Positions 16,563 to 25,211 of a stretch of DNA of 64,000 nt are shown here, in pieces; the stretch's first letter is position 1; each line of letters starts with the position of its first letter. Made by a program: the position numbers and the translations under genes. The stretch spans positions 81,349-145,348 of the forward strand of contig JAAEOK010000064.1 in the NCBI GenBank assembly GCA_024244705.1, written 5' to 3'. Source of the DNA: Alphaproteobacteria bacterium (GTDB taxonomy: Bacteria > Pseudomonadota > Alphaproteobacteria > JAAEOK01). Below the pieces are notes generated by a model. The model made no database searches, was not told where the DNA came from, and was given only the letters and a program-made list of their open reading frames with translations.

Positions 16563-19409
16563 CTACGACGCCTGCCGGGCGTCGATCACGCGAACCGCGT
16601 CGTCGCAACGATGGCACAAGTCGTCGGCACGGGTTCCGTTGCCGACTTCCGGCAACACCCGCCAGCAACGACCGCAACGGTCGCCCTCGGCACGCGCCGG
16701 TACGACCGCCACGCCCGGAACGTCGTCGAGGCGGAACGCATCGTCGGGACCGGCGCCGCTCTCAAGGTGGGCCGCCGAGGTGATCGCGATTTCCGCCAGG
16801 TCGACACCGGCAAGCGCGTCGATATGGTCGGCCGGCGCATAGACCAGTGGCGCCGCTTGCAGGCTGGAGCCGATACGCTTTTCCGCGCGCTCGACCTCCA
16901 ACGCACCGGTGACGACGCGGCGCAACGCCCGAATCTTGTTCCATTTCGCCGCCAGCGCGTCGTCCCGCCACGAATCCGGGACATCGGGAAAGACGCGCAA
17001 ATGGACGCTGTCCGCCGCTTCGGCGTCGTCGCCAAACCGTTTCAACCACGCCTCTTCGGCGGTGAAACAAAGAACCGGCGCGAGCCAAGCGGTTAGGTGG
17101 TCGAACAGGATATCGAGGATCGTCCGCGCCGCCCGCCGCCGCGGGTCGTCGGGCCGATCGCAATAGAGCGAATCCTTGCGGATATCGAAATAGAAAGCGG
17201 ACAGTCCGACCGCGCAAAAGTTGTGCAGCGCGGTATAGAAGCCGTGAAACTCGAATCCATCGCAGCTCCGCCGCAACGCGGCATCGAGCTCGAAAATGCG
17301 GTGCAGAACGTAGCGCTCAAGCTCCGGGAGTTCCGAGTGGGGCAGCCGTTCGCTGGGCGAAAACCCCGCCAGATTGCCGAGGATGTAGCGCAACGTGTTG
17401 CGCAGCCGCCGATACATGTCGACCTGATGCTTGAGAATCTCAGGACCGATGCGGAGATCCTCCGAATAGTCCGACGCCACCACCCACAGCCGCAGGATGT
17501 CGGCACCGCTTTGGTCGACCACCTTCTGCGGCGCGACCACGTTGCCGAGCGACTTGGACATCTTTCGCCCCTGCTCGTCGAGGACGAAGCCATGGGTCAG
17601 CACGGCATCATAGGGCGCGCGTCCCCGGGTCCCGCACGATTCGAGCAAGGACGAGTGGAACCAGCCGCGATGTTGGTCCGACCCCTCGAGGTACAACGAG
17701 GCCGGCCATTCGAGGTTCTCCCATGACGGCAGAGTCTTGTTCTCGAGCACGAAGGCATGGGTCGAGCCGCTGTCGAACCAGACGTCGACGATGTCCATGA
17801 CCTGTTCGAAGCGGTCGGCCGGGTAGTCGTTGCCGAGGAAGCGCTCAGGATCGCCACGGAACCACGCATCGGCGCCTTCGTCCTCGAAGGCGGCCGCCAC
17901 CCGATCGACCACGTTCTGGTCGCGCAGCGGCTCACCGCTCTCTTTGTCGAAGAAGACCGCGATCGGAACGCCCCACGCACGCTGTCGGGAAATGCACCAG
18001 TCGGGGCGGGTTTCGATCATCGCCGCGATGCGATTTTCGCCGGCCGCCGGCACCCATCGCGTCTGCTTGATCGCATCGAGCGCGGTCCGCCGCAACTCAT
18101 TGGTCTCCATCGAGATGAACCATTGCGGCGTATTGCGGAAAATAAGCGGCGCCTTCGAGCGCCAGGAATGGGGATAGGAATGGACCAGTGTCCCGGATGC
18201 AAGCAGCGCCCCGGTATCGCGCAACGCGGCCGCAATGTCGCCATCGACTTTGTAGACGTGCTTGCCGGCGAACAGCGGCACATGATCGTAGAACGTGCCG
18301 TCATCGCCGACTGTGTAGGGTATCTCGAGCCCGTAACGGACGCCGATCTCGTAGTCTTCGGCACCGTGCCCGGGCGCGGTGTGGACGAACCCTGTCCCCT
18401 GGTCCACGGTGACGTGATCACCCGGTAGAAGCGGGACCTCGAATTCATAGCCCTGGCCGTGGAGCGGGTGCCAGCACTTGGTCCCGGCGATCGCGTCGCC
18501 CTTGAAGGCGCGCAGCACACGATGCCCAGTGATCTTGCCCGCCGCCAAAACCTCGTCGAGCAGGTCGGTCGCGACGGCGAAGCGGTCGCCCGCCATATCC
18601 AGGCCCTCGTCGGCGATCTCGGTGGCCTCGATCACGACATAATCGAGCTCGGGGTTGTAGCAGATCGCCCGGTTGCCCGGGATGGTCCACGGCGTCGTCG
18701 TCCAGATCGCAATCGCCGCCCCGTCGAGTTCCTGGAACGACGCTTCGACGACCGGGAACAGCGCGTAGACGGCATTCGACTTGTGATCGTGATACTCGAT
18801 CTCGGCTTCGGCGAGCGCCGTCTTCTCGACCACCGACCACATCACCGGCTTGGCGCCGCGATAGAGACTCCCGTTCATCAGGAATTTGCCGATCTCGCGC
18901 ACGATCTGCGCCTCGGCCGCATAGGACATCGTCGTGTACGGCGATTCCCAATCACCGACGACGCCGAGGCGCTGAAACTCGATCCGTTGAATATCGATCC
19001 ACTTTTCCGCAAAGTCGCGGCATTCGCGGCGAAATTCGACAATCGGCACGGCGTCCTTGTCCTTGCCGTCGGCGCGGTATTGCTCTTCGATCTTCCACTC
19101 GATGGGCAGCCCATGGCAATCCCAGCCGGGGACATAATGGGCGTCCTTGCCGAGCATCTGCTGTCCGCGGTTTACGACGTCCTTCAAAATCTTGTTGAGC
19201 GCGTGGCCGATATGCAGATGGCCGTTCGCGTAGGGCGGCCCGTCGTGGAGGATGAATTTCTCGCGCCCTTTCGATCGCGCCCGCAAGCGACCGAAGAGGT
19301 CGATCTCGGCCCACCGCTCGAGATGACGCGGTTCCTGCTCGGGCAACCCCGCCCGCATCGGAAAATCTGTCTTCGGCAGGAAGACCGTCGATTTATAGTC
19401 GGTGCTCAT
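16563..19409 (-). CDS. ileS: Isoleucine-tRNA ligase
   Basis: IleRS charges tRNA-Ile and proofreads valine. The HIGH motif is at residues 66-69 and KMSKS at 616-620. The editing domain lies between them, with TTPWTIPGN. The C-terminal zinc-binding segment CGRCWRVLPEVG...CHRC is intact. Length is 948 residues. The start overlaps the ribF stop by 4 bases, giving the order ribF-ileS-lspA-DUF3035 in transcription. Confidence 0.97.
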   Translation of the reverse strand: MSTDYKSTVFLPKTDFPMRAGLPEQEPRHLERWAEIDLFGRLRARSKGREKFILHDGPPYANGHLHIGHALNKILKDVVNRGQQMLGKDAHYVPGWDCHGLPIEWKIEEQYRADGKDKDAVPIVEFRRECRDFAEKWIDIQRIEFQRLGVVGDWESPYTTMSYAAEAQIVREIGKFLMNGSLYRGAKPVMWSVVEKTALAEAEIEYHDHKSNAVYALFPVVEASFQELDGAAIAIWTTTPWTIPGNRAICYNPELDYVVIEATEIADEGLDMAGDRFAVATDLLDEVLAAGKITGHRVLRAFKGDAIAGTKCWHPLHGQGYEFEVPLLPGDHVTVDQGTGFVHTAPGHGAEDYEIGVRYGLEIPYTVGDDGTFYDHVPLFAGKHVYKVDGDIAAALRDTGALLASGTLVHSYPHSWRSKAPLIFRNTPQWFISMETNELRRTALDAIKQTRWVPAAGENRIAAMIETRPDWCISRQRAWGVPIAVFFDKESGEPLRDQNVVDRVAAAFEDEGADAWFRGDPERFLGNDYPADRFEQVMDIVDVWFDSGSTHAFVLENKTLPSWENLEWPASLYLEGSDQHRGWFHSSLLESCGTRGRAPYDAVLTHGFVLDEQGRKMSKSLGNVVAPQKVVDQSGADILRLWVVASDYSEDLRIGPEILKHQVDMYRRLRNTLRYILGNLAGFSPSERLPHSELPELERYVLHRIFELDAALRRSCDGFEFHGFYTALHNFCAVGLSAFYFDIRKDSLYCDRPDDPRRRAARTILDILFDHLTAWLAPVLCFTAEEAWLKRFGDDAEAADSVHLRVFPDVPDSWRDDALAAKWNKIRALRRVVTGALEVERAEKRIGSSLQAAPLVYAPADHIDALAGVDLAEIAITSAAHLESGAGPDDAFRLDDVPGVAVVPARAEGDRCGRCWRVLPEVGNGTRADDLCHRCDDAVRVIDARQAS

Positions 19410-20410
19410 AAGGCGATCCGTTTGGCGGCGACCGACGGCGGCCGGGTGACACCGATCTCGAGCGCGGTCTTGTCCGTCGCCAATATCGTGCGCGCCCGGT
19501 CGGCGTCGCGAGCGATTTGTGCCCTCAATTGATCGATGCCGTCAAATTTCTTTTCCGCCCTGAGGTGATCTATGACGGCGACCCGCAGATACTTGCCGTA
19601 GAGATCGTCGTCGAAATCGAAGAGATGAACCTCGAGCAGAACGCCATCGCCACCGACCGTCGGGCGGCGACCCGCATTGGCGACTCCATCGCGCCAGGCG
19701 ACCCCCGTCTCGCCCACGATTCCGACCCGCACCGCATAGACCCCCTCGGCCGGAACGAGAAACTCGCCGAGCGCGATATTGGCGGTCGGAAAGCCGATCG
19801 TGCGGCCGCGTTTGTCGCCGGCCTCGACACGGCCCTCGATCGCCCAGGCGCGCCCCAACTGGGTCGCCGCCAGACGCGGCTGGCCTGCGGTCAGGTACTG
19901 GCGAACCTTGGTCGAGGAATAGGGCAGCGCATCGGCGTCGGTGATTTTTTCGAGGATGGACAGGCCGAATCCCGTTTGCCTGGCCAGTTTGGCCATCAAA
20001 TCGGCGTCGCCGCCACGATGGCGTCCAAAGACGAAATCCGCGCCGATGACGAGATGCGAAATACCGAGACCGGCGACCAGAACCTCGGTCACGAAATCGG
20101 TCGCCGACTTGCGGTAGAGCGCGGCGTCGAACGGCAGCACGAAGGCGGTGTCCAAGCCGAGCTCGTCGAGCAGCGACACCTTGATCCGAAACGGAGTCAG
20201 GCGAAACGTCGCGGTCCCGGGATGGAACACGTCGTAGGGGTGCGGCTCGAAGCTGATCACCGACCACGACGATCCGGTTTCCTGCGCTACGCTCCGCGCC
20301 GCGCCGAACACCGCTTGGTGGCCAAGGTGAAGGCCATCGAAATTGCCGATCGCCGCCACGCTGCCGCGAGCGGAATCGGGCACATTTTCGTAGTGACGCA
20401 ATACGCGCAT
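19406..20410 (-). CDS. ribF: Bifunctional riboflavin kinase / FAD synthetase
   Basis: RibF makes FMN and then FAD from riboflavin. The adenylyltransferase half starts with AIGNFDGLHLGHQAVF and includes VIGADFVFGRHRGG. The kinase half carries KRGRTIGFPTANIAL and LEVHLFDFDDDLYG. ATG at 20410 (MRVLRHYENV) gives 334 residues. No FMN riboswitch was seen upstream. It is the first gene of the ribF-ileS-lspA-DUF3035 set. Confidence 0.95.
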   Translation of the reverse strand: MRVLRHYENVPDSARGSVAAIGNFDGLHLGHQAVFGAARSVAQETGSSWSVISFEPHPYDVFHPGTATFRLTPFRIKVSLLDELGLDTAFVLPFDAALYRKSATDFVTEVLVAGLGISHLVIGADFVFGRHRGGDADLMAKLARQTGFGLSILEKITDADALPYSSTKVRQYLTAGQPRLAATQLGRAWAIEGRVEAGDKRGRTIGFPTANIALGEFLVPAEGVYAVRVGIVGETGVAWRDGVANAGRRPTVGGDGVLLEVHLFDFDDDLYGKYLRVAVIDHLRAEKKFDGIDQLRAQIARDADRARTILATDKTALEIGVTRPPSVAAKRIAL

Positions 20411-20513
20411 GGATGCGTTCCCCCAAGTCGAGCGCTGCCGGCCGCTGCCGGACCACACATTTACCTGGGATTGATCAGGATTTCAGCGTCGAATTGCGAT
20501 TCGTCCGCGCCGG

Positions 20514-21002
20514 TCAGGCGGCGCGCGATGGCACGATCGCCACGCATTCCCCGTCGAGCACGACCCGATCGGCGACGCGGCACTCGGTCCACAGGGTGAC
20601 CCGGTTGCGCTTGACATCGATGGCGGTAACGGTGCCGCGGGCGGTTACCGTGTCGCCGGCCCGCACCGGCGCCTTGAAGTTCAGGTCCTGGCGCACGTAA
20701 ATGCAGCCGGGCCCGGGCAGCTTGGTGCCGAGGACCGTGGAAATGAAACTCGCGGTCAGCATGCCGTGGGCGATCCGGCCCTTGAACATCGTTTCGCTGG
20801 CGAATTCATGGTTGAGGTGCAGCGGATTGATGTCACCGGATATCCCGGCGAACAGGATGATATCCGATTCGGTCACCGTTTTCGCGAAGGTCGAGGTCAT
20901 GCCGACCGCAAGATCCTCGAGATAACAACCATGGAGGTCATCAATCGGCTGCGATTTAGCTGCGCTGGTGCCTTCCGGTGCCATGGTCGATGCATCCCCC
21001 AT
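20514..21002 (-). CDS. MaoC-family (R)-hydratase
   Basis: This is a 162-residue hot-dog-fold hydratase of the MaoC/PhaJ type, which hydrates enoyl-CoA to (R)-3-hydroxyacyl-CoA. The hydratase motif has catalytic D57 and H62 in SGDINPLHLN, followed by FKGRIAHGMLTASF. Products of this activity can feed polyhydroxyalkanoate synthesis, but no pha genes are in the window. ATG at 21002 is assigned; ATG at 20984 is an alternative. It is divergent from the CRP-type regulator. Confidence 0.87.
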   Translation of the reverse strand: MGDASTMAPEGTSAAKSQPIDDLHGCYLEDLAVGMTSTFAKTVTESDIILFAGISGDINPLHLNHEFASETMFKGRIAHGMLTASFISTVLGTKLPGPGCIYVRQDLNFKAPVRAGDTVTARGTVTAIDVKRNRVTLWTECRVADRVVLDGECVAIVPSRAA

Positions 21003-21178
21003 TATTTTGCGCCGCACAAGATTGTTGCAGCGCACTATAGTTGACGGTATTTGGCGCCGCAAGACACAAAATTCTCTCAGTTGCACCGCCAAAGAATGAT
21101 AATTTCAAGGAATCGTGTGATAATTGGAAATCCGCTCACGCGTGACGCCGCTGTTGTGGCGCCAATGGGAAGAATATC

Positions 21179-21877
21179 GTGGCCAAAAACAACACAGAAA
21201 ACTTGGACGGCATCAAGCTGCTGGCAAATTTGCCCCAAGTCACCCGCGACAAGCTCACCAAGCAATGCACTTGGCGCCGCTTCGCCGCGCACGAACAGAT
21301 TATCGACCGTGACAGCGATTCGCGTGACATCTATTTCGTCACCAAGGGGCGGGTCCGGGTGGTGAATTTCTCCCTCTCGGGCCGCGAGGTCAGTTTCGAT
21401 GATCTCGATGCCGGCGGTTTTTTCGGCGAATTGTCGGCGGTCGACGGACAACCGCGATCGGCCTCGGTCGTGGCCCTGTCGGACACCGTCGTGGCGGCGC
21501 TTTCACCCAATGTTTTCAAGCAGATACTGAAAGACAATCCGGACGTGTCGCTGGCCATCGTGGAGCGGCTGGCCGAGGTAATTCGGCAAGCGACGGACCG
21601 AATCATGGACCTTAGCACCCTGGGCGCGCATAACCGGGTCCACGCCGAATTGCTCCGTTTGTCGCGCCATGGCAAGCACGACGACAACAAGGCCGTGATC
21701 GATCCGGCGCCGATTCATGCCGATATCGCCAGCCGGGTCAGCACAACCCGCGAAACGGTCGCCCGCGTGCTTGGCGATCTTTCCCGTAATGGCTTGGTAT
21801 CACGAGAGAAAAGCGCACTCATCGTGCATGACGTCGAGCGCCTGGAAAGCCTGGTCGAGCATTTCAAACACGAATGA
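21179..21877 (+). CDS. CRP-type cyclic-nucleotide transcription regulator
   Basis: This is a 232-residue Crp/Fnr-family regulator. The nucleotide-binding cassette FGELSAVDGQPRSAS (82-96) has the arginine-serine pair used by cAMP-binding members. The DNA-recognition helix contains RETVAR (191-196), the same contact pattern as E. coli CRP, which reads TGTGA. There is one cysteine (C30), so this is not an iron-sulfur FNR. The start is GTG, preceded by GGGAAGA. A TGTGA-N6-TCACT site lies 75 bp downstream of its stop, in front of a predicted sRNA. A class III adenylate cyclase is encoded at 33.1 kb. Confidence 0.9.
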   Translation: MAKNNTENLDGIKLLANLPQVTRDKLTKQCTWRRFAAHEQIIDRDSDSRDIYFVTKGRVRVVNFSLSGREVSFDDLDAGGFFGELSAVDGQPRSASVVALSDTVVAALSPNVFKQILKDNPDVSLAIVERLAEVIRQATDRIMDLSTLGAHNRVHAELLRLSRHGKHDDNKAVIDPAPIHADIASRVSTTRETVARVLGDLSRNGLVSREKSALIVHDVERLESLVEHFKHE

Positions 21878-21951
21878 TGTGAACGCGGCGACGATTTTTG
21901 CCACAAAATTGCCTAATAGTCTGGCATAATAGAGGACGATATCATGTGAAA

Positions 21952-21967
21952 TGTGATATCAATCACT
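21952..21967. promoter_or_regulatory. CRP/FNR-type operator of the predicted sRNA
   Basis: TGTGATATCAATCACT matches the CRP consensus TGTGA-N6-TCACA at 9 of 10 positions. It contains the perfect inverted repeat GTGAT-N4-ATCAC at 21953-21966. Its centre (21959.5) is 41.5 bp from the predicted start at 22001, the standard class II activation distance. The neighbouring regulator carries the RETVAR helix expected for this site. Confidence 0.72.
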
Positions 21968-21970
21968 TTA

Positions 21971-21994
21971 AGGTTCGGCGTGCGAACCTATATA
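21971..21994 (+). promoter_or_regulatory. sRNA core promoter with spacer palindrome
   Basis: TATATA at 21989-21994 is placed exactly at -12 to -7 if transcription starts at 22001. No good -35 hexamer is present, as expected for a class II activated promoter. The spacer contains a perfect 7-bp inverted repeat, AGGTTCG-gcgtg-CGAACCT (21971-21989), that ends in the -10 box. It could be a second operator, where binding would block RNA polymerase. Start position is inferred. Confidence 0.55.
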
Positions 21995-22000
21995 AGTGAT

Positions 22001-22147
22001 ATGTCGGCTCATCCCCTTGGCCGACATAGACGGGGTTACGGCTTCTCCCCTGGTCGGACCCCGTGCCAGGAAGGCTCCTTCGTCCCCTTGGGAGCCTCCC
22101 CTCCAAACGCAGGGACTTGGGGCCGGGCATTGCCCGGCCCCTTTTTT
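22001..22147 (+). ncRNA. Predicted sRNA with four UCCCCU anti-Shine-Dalgarno motifs
   Basis: This roughly 147-nt gene has three hairpins and a terminator. Stem 1 pairs 22001-22008 with 22020-22027, stem 2 pairs 22030-22036 with 22058-22064, and stem 3 pairs 22072-22078 with 22091-22097. The motif UCCCCU occurs four times, at 22012, 22046, 22083 and 22097. The first three copies are in hairpin loops and the fourth overlaps the end of stem 3 and runs into the linker. The motif is complementary to purine-rich ribosome-binding sites (AGGGGA). The layout resembles alphaproteobacterial multi-loop CCUCC-type sRNAs that silence many mRNAs. I cannot assign it to a named family. No convincing protein is encoded here. 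This fills the 21878-22235 gap. Confidence 0.75.
22119..22147 (+). terminator. Rho-independent terminator of the sRNA
   Basis: A perfect 10-bp GC stem, GGGGCCGGGC and GCCCGGCCCC, with loop ATT is followed by six T residues at 22142-22147. This is the strongest intrinsic terminator in the window and sets the 3' end of the sRNA. Confidence 0.92.
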
Positions 22148-22235
22148 CGTCCGCCCCGGTCGAAGCTTCGATACTCAATCCTCGCGAATTGACGTATGGT
22201 CGGCCCGACCGACAGCACGAGGATTGCTGCCCATC

Positions 22236-22760
22236 ATGTCCAACGGATTGAGCCAAATCTCCGTCGCCTTCGTCACCGCCGAAGACCGCATACTGTTTCG
22301 CTTCAGTACGCGCGATGACAAAGTCTATCAATTCCACTTGACGCGACGGTTCGTGTTGCAGGGGATGTGGCCGGCGATCGAAAAATTGTTGATGACCAAT
22401 CCCGAGGTGCGAAAGGTCGAGGACGAGGAGCACAAAAAGGCAATGATGTCGTTCCAGCACGAAGGCATGGTCGACGAGAAGTCGTTCACCAAAGAATTCC
22501 ATGTCGAGGGTAAAGAGTCGCCGTTGGGTGACGAACCGGTTCTCGTGACGGGCCTTGAGGCGACGCGCAAAGATGACGACCTGTTTGTCCTCAAGTTCAA
22601 ATTCCGCAAACGCGGCGAGGCGACACTGCGGCTCGACAACCGCTTGATGCACAATGTCTGCAAATTGCTGATCGATGCCGTCGAGTCGGCGGACTGGGAC
22701 GCCAAGATCGGCTTTGCCGATGCGGTCCTGGAATCGGCGCCCGAACAGCGGGTGCACTGA
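22236..22760 (+). CDS. Conserved-looking hypothetical protein
   Basis: I do not recognise this 174-residue protein. It is soluble, mixed charged and hydrophobic, with no signal peptide, membrane segment or obvious catalytic motif. The N-terminal part alternates like beta strands (ISVAFVTAEDRILFRFST) and the C-terminal part looks helical. ATG at 22236 is chosen because it lies beyond the sRNA terminator; longer frames would translate through the sRNA. A GAGGA element is present about 12 bases upstream. Confidence 0.7.
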   Translation: MSNGLSQISVAFVTAEDRILFRFSTRDDKVYQFHLTRRFVLQGMWPAIEKLLMTNPEVRKVEDEEHKKAMMSFQHEGMVDEKSFTKEFHVEGKESPLGDEPVLVTGLEATRKDDDLFVLKFKFRKRGEATLRLDNRLMHNVCKLLIDAVESADWDAKIGFADAVLESAPEQRVH

Positions 22761-22788
22761 CGCCGACAAAACCGATTGACGAGGCCGA

Positions 22789-24006
22789 TCAGGCGGCGTG
22801 ACGTTTGGCGGCGGCGTCGAGTGCCAGCAATAGGTCTTCCGCCAAATCGTCGATGTCCTCGAGCCCGGCCGAAACCCGGACCAGTCCGTCACCGACACCG
22901 ATCCGCGCCCTGCCCTCTTCGCCCATGGCCCGATGGGTCGTCGTTGCCGGGTGCGTGATCAGGCTCTTGGTGTCGCCGAGATTGTTGGAAATATCGATGA
23001 TTTCGAGGCTGTCGAGGACCGCGAACGCCTCCTCCTTACCGCCGCTGACGTCGAAGCTGACCACCGACCCGCCAGCCGCCATCTGGGCCATCGCCAACTC
23101 GTGCTGCGGGTGGCTGGCAAGTTCCGGATAATAGACCCGCGAGACGAACGGATGGGCCTCGAGCAAGGCAGCGAGGTGGGCCGCGTTGCGGCACATGCGG
23201 TCGAGCCTGAGCTCGAGCGTTTCCAAGCCCTTGAGCATGACCCACGCATTGAACGGGCTGAGCGCCGGGCCGGTATGGCGCACGAACGGCAACAATGTCT
23301 CCTGGCGGAACTCGGCGGTCGAAAGAATGGCGCCGCCGAGGCATCGCCCCTGGCCGTCGATATGCTTGGTGCCCGAATAGACCACGATGTCGGCGCCATA
23401 TTCGAGCGGCTGCTGCTGCAGCGGCGTCGAGAAGACATTGTCGACGATGACCGAGGCGCCGACCGCATGGGCAAGGTCGATGACCGCGCCCATGTCGATG
23501 ATTTCCAGGGTCGGATTCGACGGCGTCTCGAAAAACACCGCCTTGGTGCCGGGGCGCATGGCCGCGCGCCACTGGCCGAGGTCGGGCCCGTCGACAAGGG
23601 TGGTTTCGATGCCGTAGCGCGGCAACAGCTCGGTGACGATGAAAAAGCAGGAGCCGAACAAGGCCCGCGACGAGACCACATGATCGCCCGCTTTGAGTTG
23701 GCACATCAGCGCGGCGAAGACCGCGGCCATCCCGCTGGCGGTTCCAAAACAGGCCTCGGCCCCTTCGAGCAACGCCATGCGCTGCTCGAACATGGTCACC
23801 GTCGGGTTCCCGTAGCGGGTATAGACGTAGCCCTCGGCCTCGCCCTTGAAACGGGCCTCGGCTTCGGCCGCGCTGTCGTAGACGAAACCGGAGTTAAGAA
23901 ACAGCGCCTCGCTGGTCTCGCCGAATTCGCTGCGGGTCAGGCCGCCACGCACGAGATTTGTCGCCCGCCGTCGGCGGCGTTGACGATGGATACTGCTCTT
24001 GCTCAT
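22789..24006 (-). CDS. metZ: O-succinylhomoserine sulfhydrylase
   Basis: MetZ makes homocysteine directly from O-succinylhomoserine and sulfide. It is a 405-residue Cys/Met-metabolism PLP enzyme with YTRYGNPTV, the PLP-lysine segment YSGTKHIDGQG, and the late signature SNNLGDTKSLITHPATTTH. MetZ is favoured over MetB or MetC by its place at the end of a sulfide-producing operon and by the LGDTKSLITHPATTTH region. It starts 7 bases after the rhodanese gene. It is the last gene under the SAM-II riboswitch at 29.3 kb. Confidence 0.88.
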   Translation of the reverse strand: MSKSSIHRQRRRRRATNLVRGGLTRSEFGETSEALFLNSGFVYDSAAEAEARFKGEAEGYVYTRYGNPTVTMFEQRMALLEGAEACFGTASGMAAVFAALMCQLKAGDHVVSSRALFGSCFFIVTELLPRYGIETTLVDGPDLGQWRAAMRPGTKAVFFETPSNPTLEIIDMGAVIDLAHAVGASVIVDNVFSTPLQQQPLEYGADIVVYSGTKHIDGQGRCLGGAILSTAEFRQETLLPFVRHTGPALSPFNAWVMLKGLETLELRLDRMCRNAAHLAALLEAHPFVSRVYYPELASHPQHELAMAQMAAGGSVVSFDVSGGKEEAFAVLDSLEIIDISNNLGDTKSLITHPATTTHRAMGEEGRARIGVGDGLVRVSAGLEDIDDLAEDLLLALDAAAKRHAA

Positions 24007-24013
24007 GGCTTTG

Positions 24014-24439
24014 TCATCCTTGCACCCACGGCAAGCCCAAGGCCTTCCAGCCGGTAATCGTGCCGCGATGATAGGTGTCGTCTGGCGGGCCCTCGAACCC
24101 GTCGGCGATATTAAAGCATTTCTCATAGCCGTGCGCCGTCAGCAGCTGCGCGGCCGACCGAGAGCGCTGGCCGGAACGACACAGCAGGAGCACGGACTTG
24201 TCCGGCGATACGCCGTGGGCGGACAACTCTTCGGTAAAGCCGGAATTCAGCGCCATGTCGGGGTAGGTCTGCCACGAGACACAGACCGGCGACCGGCCAA
24301 GCTGCTCGAGATTGGGCAGCCCGACGAAACTCCATTCGGCGTCCGAACGCACATCGACCAACACCGCATCGGCATCGGCAACGAGCAAATCCCAAGCCTC
24401 GCGCGACGTGATGTCGCCGGCATATCCGGCGGCCGTCAT
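24014..24439 (-). CDS. Rhodanese-domain protein
   Basis: This is a single-domain rhodanese of 141 residues. The active-site loop is CRSGQRS, with the persulfide-forming cysteine, after a strand reading SVLLL. DVRSDAEW near residue 30 is the other family signature. Such proteins carry sulfane sulfur. It overlaps the cysH stop by 4 bases and precedes metZ, so it probably handles sulfur within the assimilation operon. The precise donor and acceptor are unknown. Confidence 0.9.
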   Translation of the reverse strand: MTAAGYAGDITSREAWDLLVADADAVLVDVRSDAEWSFVGLPNLEQLGRSPVCVSWQTYPDMALNSGFTEELSAHGVSPDKSVLLLCRSGQRSRSAAQLLTAHGYEKCFNIADGFEGPPDDTYHRGTITGWKALGLPWVQG

Positions 24440-25197
24440 ACGATGTCCTCCGCCGGTTCGAACCACCGCGCGCAATGGATGCCACATTCCGTCTTGGCGC
24501 TGCCCGCCCATCGTCCCGACCGCGCCGGGTCGCCATCCTGCACTCTGCCGGTGCACGGCTGGCACCCGATCGAGGCATAGCCGTGACCGACCAGGGGGTG
24601 ATAGGGAAGGTCGCGTTCGACGAAGCGGGCGGTGATTTCGACCCGGCTCGATCCGGCCAGGGGGTTGATCTTGAAACGCCCCTCTTCGACTTCGACCATG
24701 GTCAGCCGGTCGCGATCAAAGCCTTGGAACCGCTTGCGCCCGGTGATCCAGGCGTCGAATCCGGCCAGCGCATCGTCGAGCGGCAGAACCTTGCGGATTT
24801 GACAGCACAGATCCGGATCGGAGCGATGCAGGGTACCGTCGGGATCGTATTTGGCGAGATGATACCACGACGGCTCGACCGATCGGACGTCGGTCAGACC
24901 GAGGCGGGCAACCAGGATGTCGCGATAGTTCCGGGTTTCCCAGAACAGCTTTCCGGTATCGAGGAAGATGACCGGCGTCGTCGGATCGACCTGTGCCACG
25001 AGGTCGAGGAGGACGGCGGAATCGGCGCCGAATGACGATACGACCGCGATCCGCCCGGCGAAGTCCCGGCGGATCGCACGCTCGACGACGTCACCGGCGT
25101 CGATCGCGGTATAGTCGCCATCGAGCATTGCCGCGCGGTCCGACAATGATTCCTTACACGGAGTGCTGTACCCGACCGGTTTTGGCAACGCCGTCAT
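24436..25197 (-). CDS. cysH: Adenylylsulfate (APS) reductase
   Basis: CysH reduces activated sulfate to sulfite with thioredoxin. It has the PP-loop segment SSFGADSAVLLDL, the DTGKLFWET region and a C-terminal ECGIHC catalytic tail. A CC pair (LCCQIRKV) and CQPC are present. These four cysteines bind a [4Fe-4S] cluster and mark the APS-using, rather than PAPS-using, type. ATG at 25197 gives 253 residues. It follows the DUF934 gene by 14 bases. Confidence 0.93.
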   Translation of the reverse strand: MTALPKPVGYSTPCKESLSDRAAMLDGDYTAIDAGDVVERAIRRDFAGRIAVVSSFGADSAVLLDLVAQVDPTTPVIFLDTGKLFWETRNYRDILVARLGLTDVRSVEPSWYHLAKYDPDGTLHRSDPDLCCQIRKVLPLDDALAGFDAWITGRKRFQGFDRDRLTMVEVEEGRFKINPLAGSSRVEITARFVERDLPYHPLVGHGYASIGCQPCTGRVQDGDPARSGRWAGSAKTECGIHCARWFEPAEDIV

Positions 25198-25211
25198 CGC
25201 GCGTCGACCTC

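Noticed and set aside
21953..22192. A 79-codon plus-strand frame and a 60-codon minus-strand frame across the sRNA region
   Set aside because: Both run through the hairpins and the terminator stem, lack ribosome-binding sites and show no protein-like pattern; the RNA structure explains the region better.
21996..22235. N-terminal extension of the hypothetical protein at 22236
   Set aside because: It would need translation through the intrinsic terminator at 22119-22147; ATG at 22236 is more likely.
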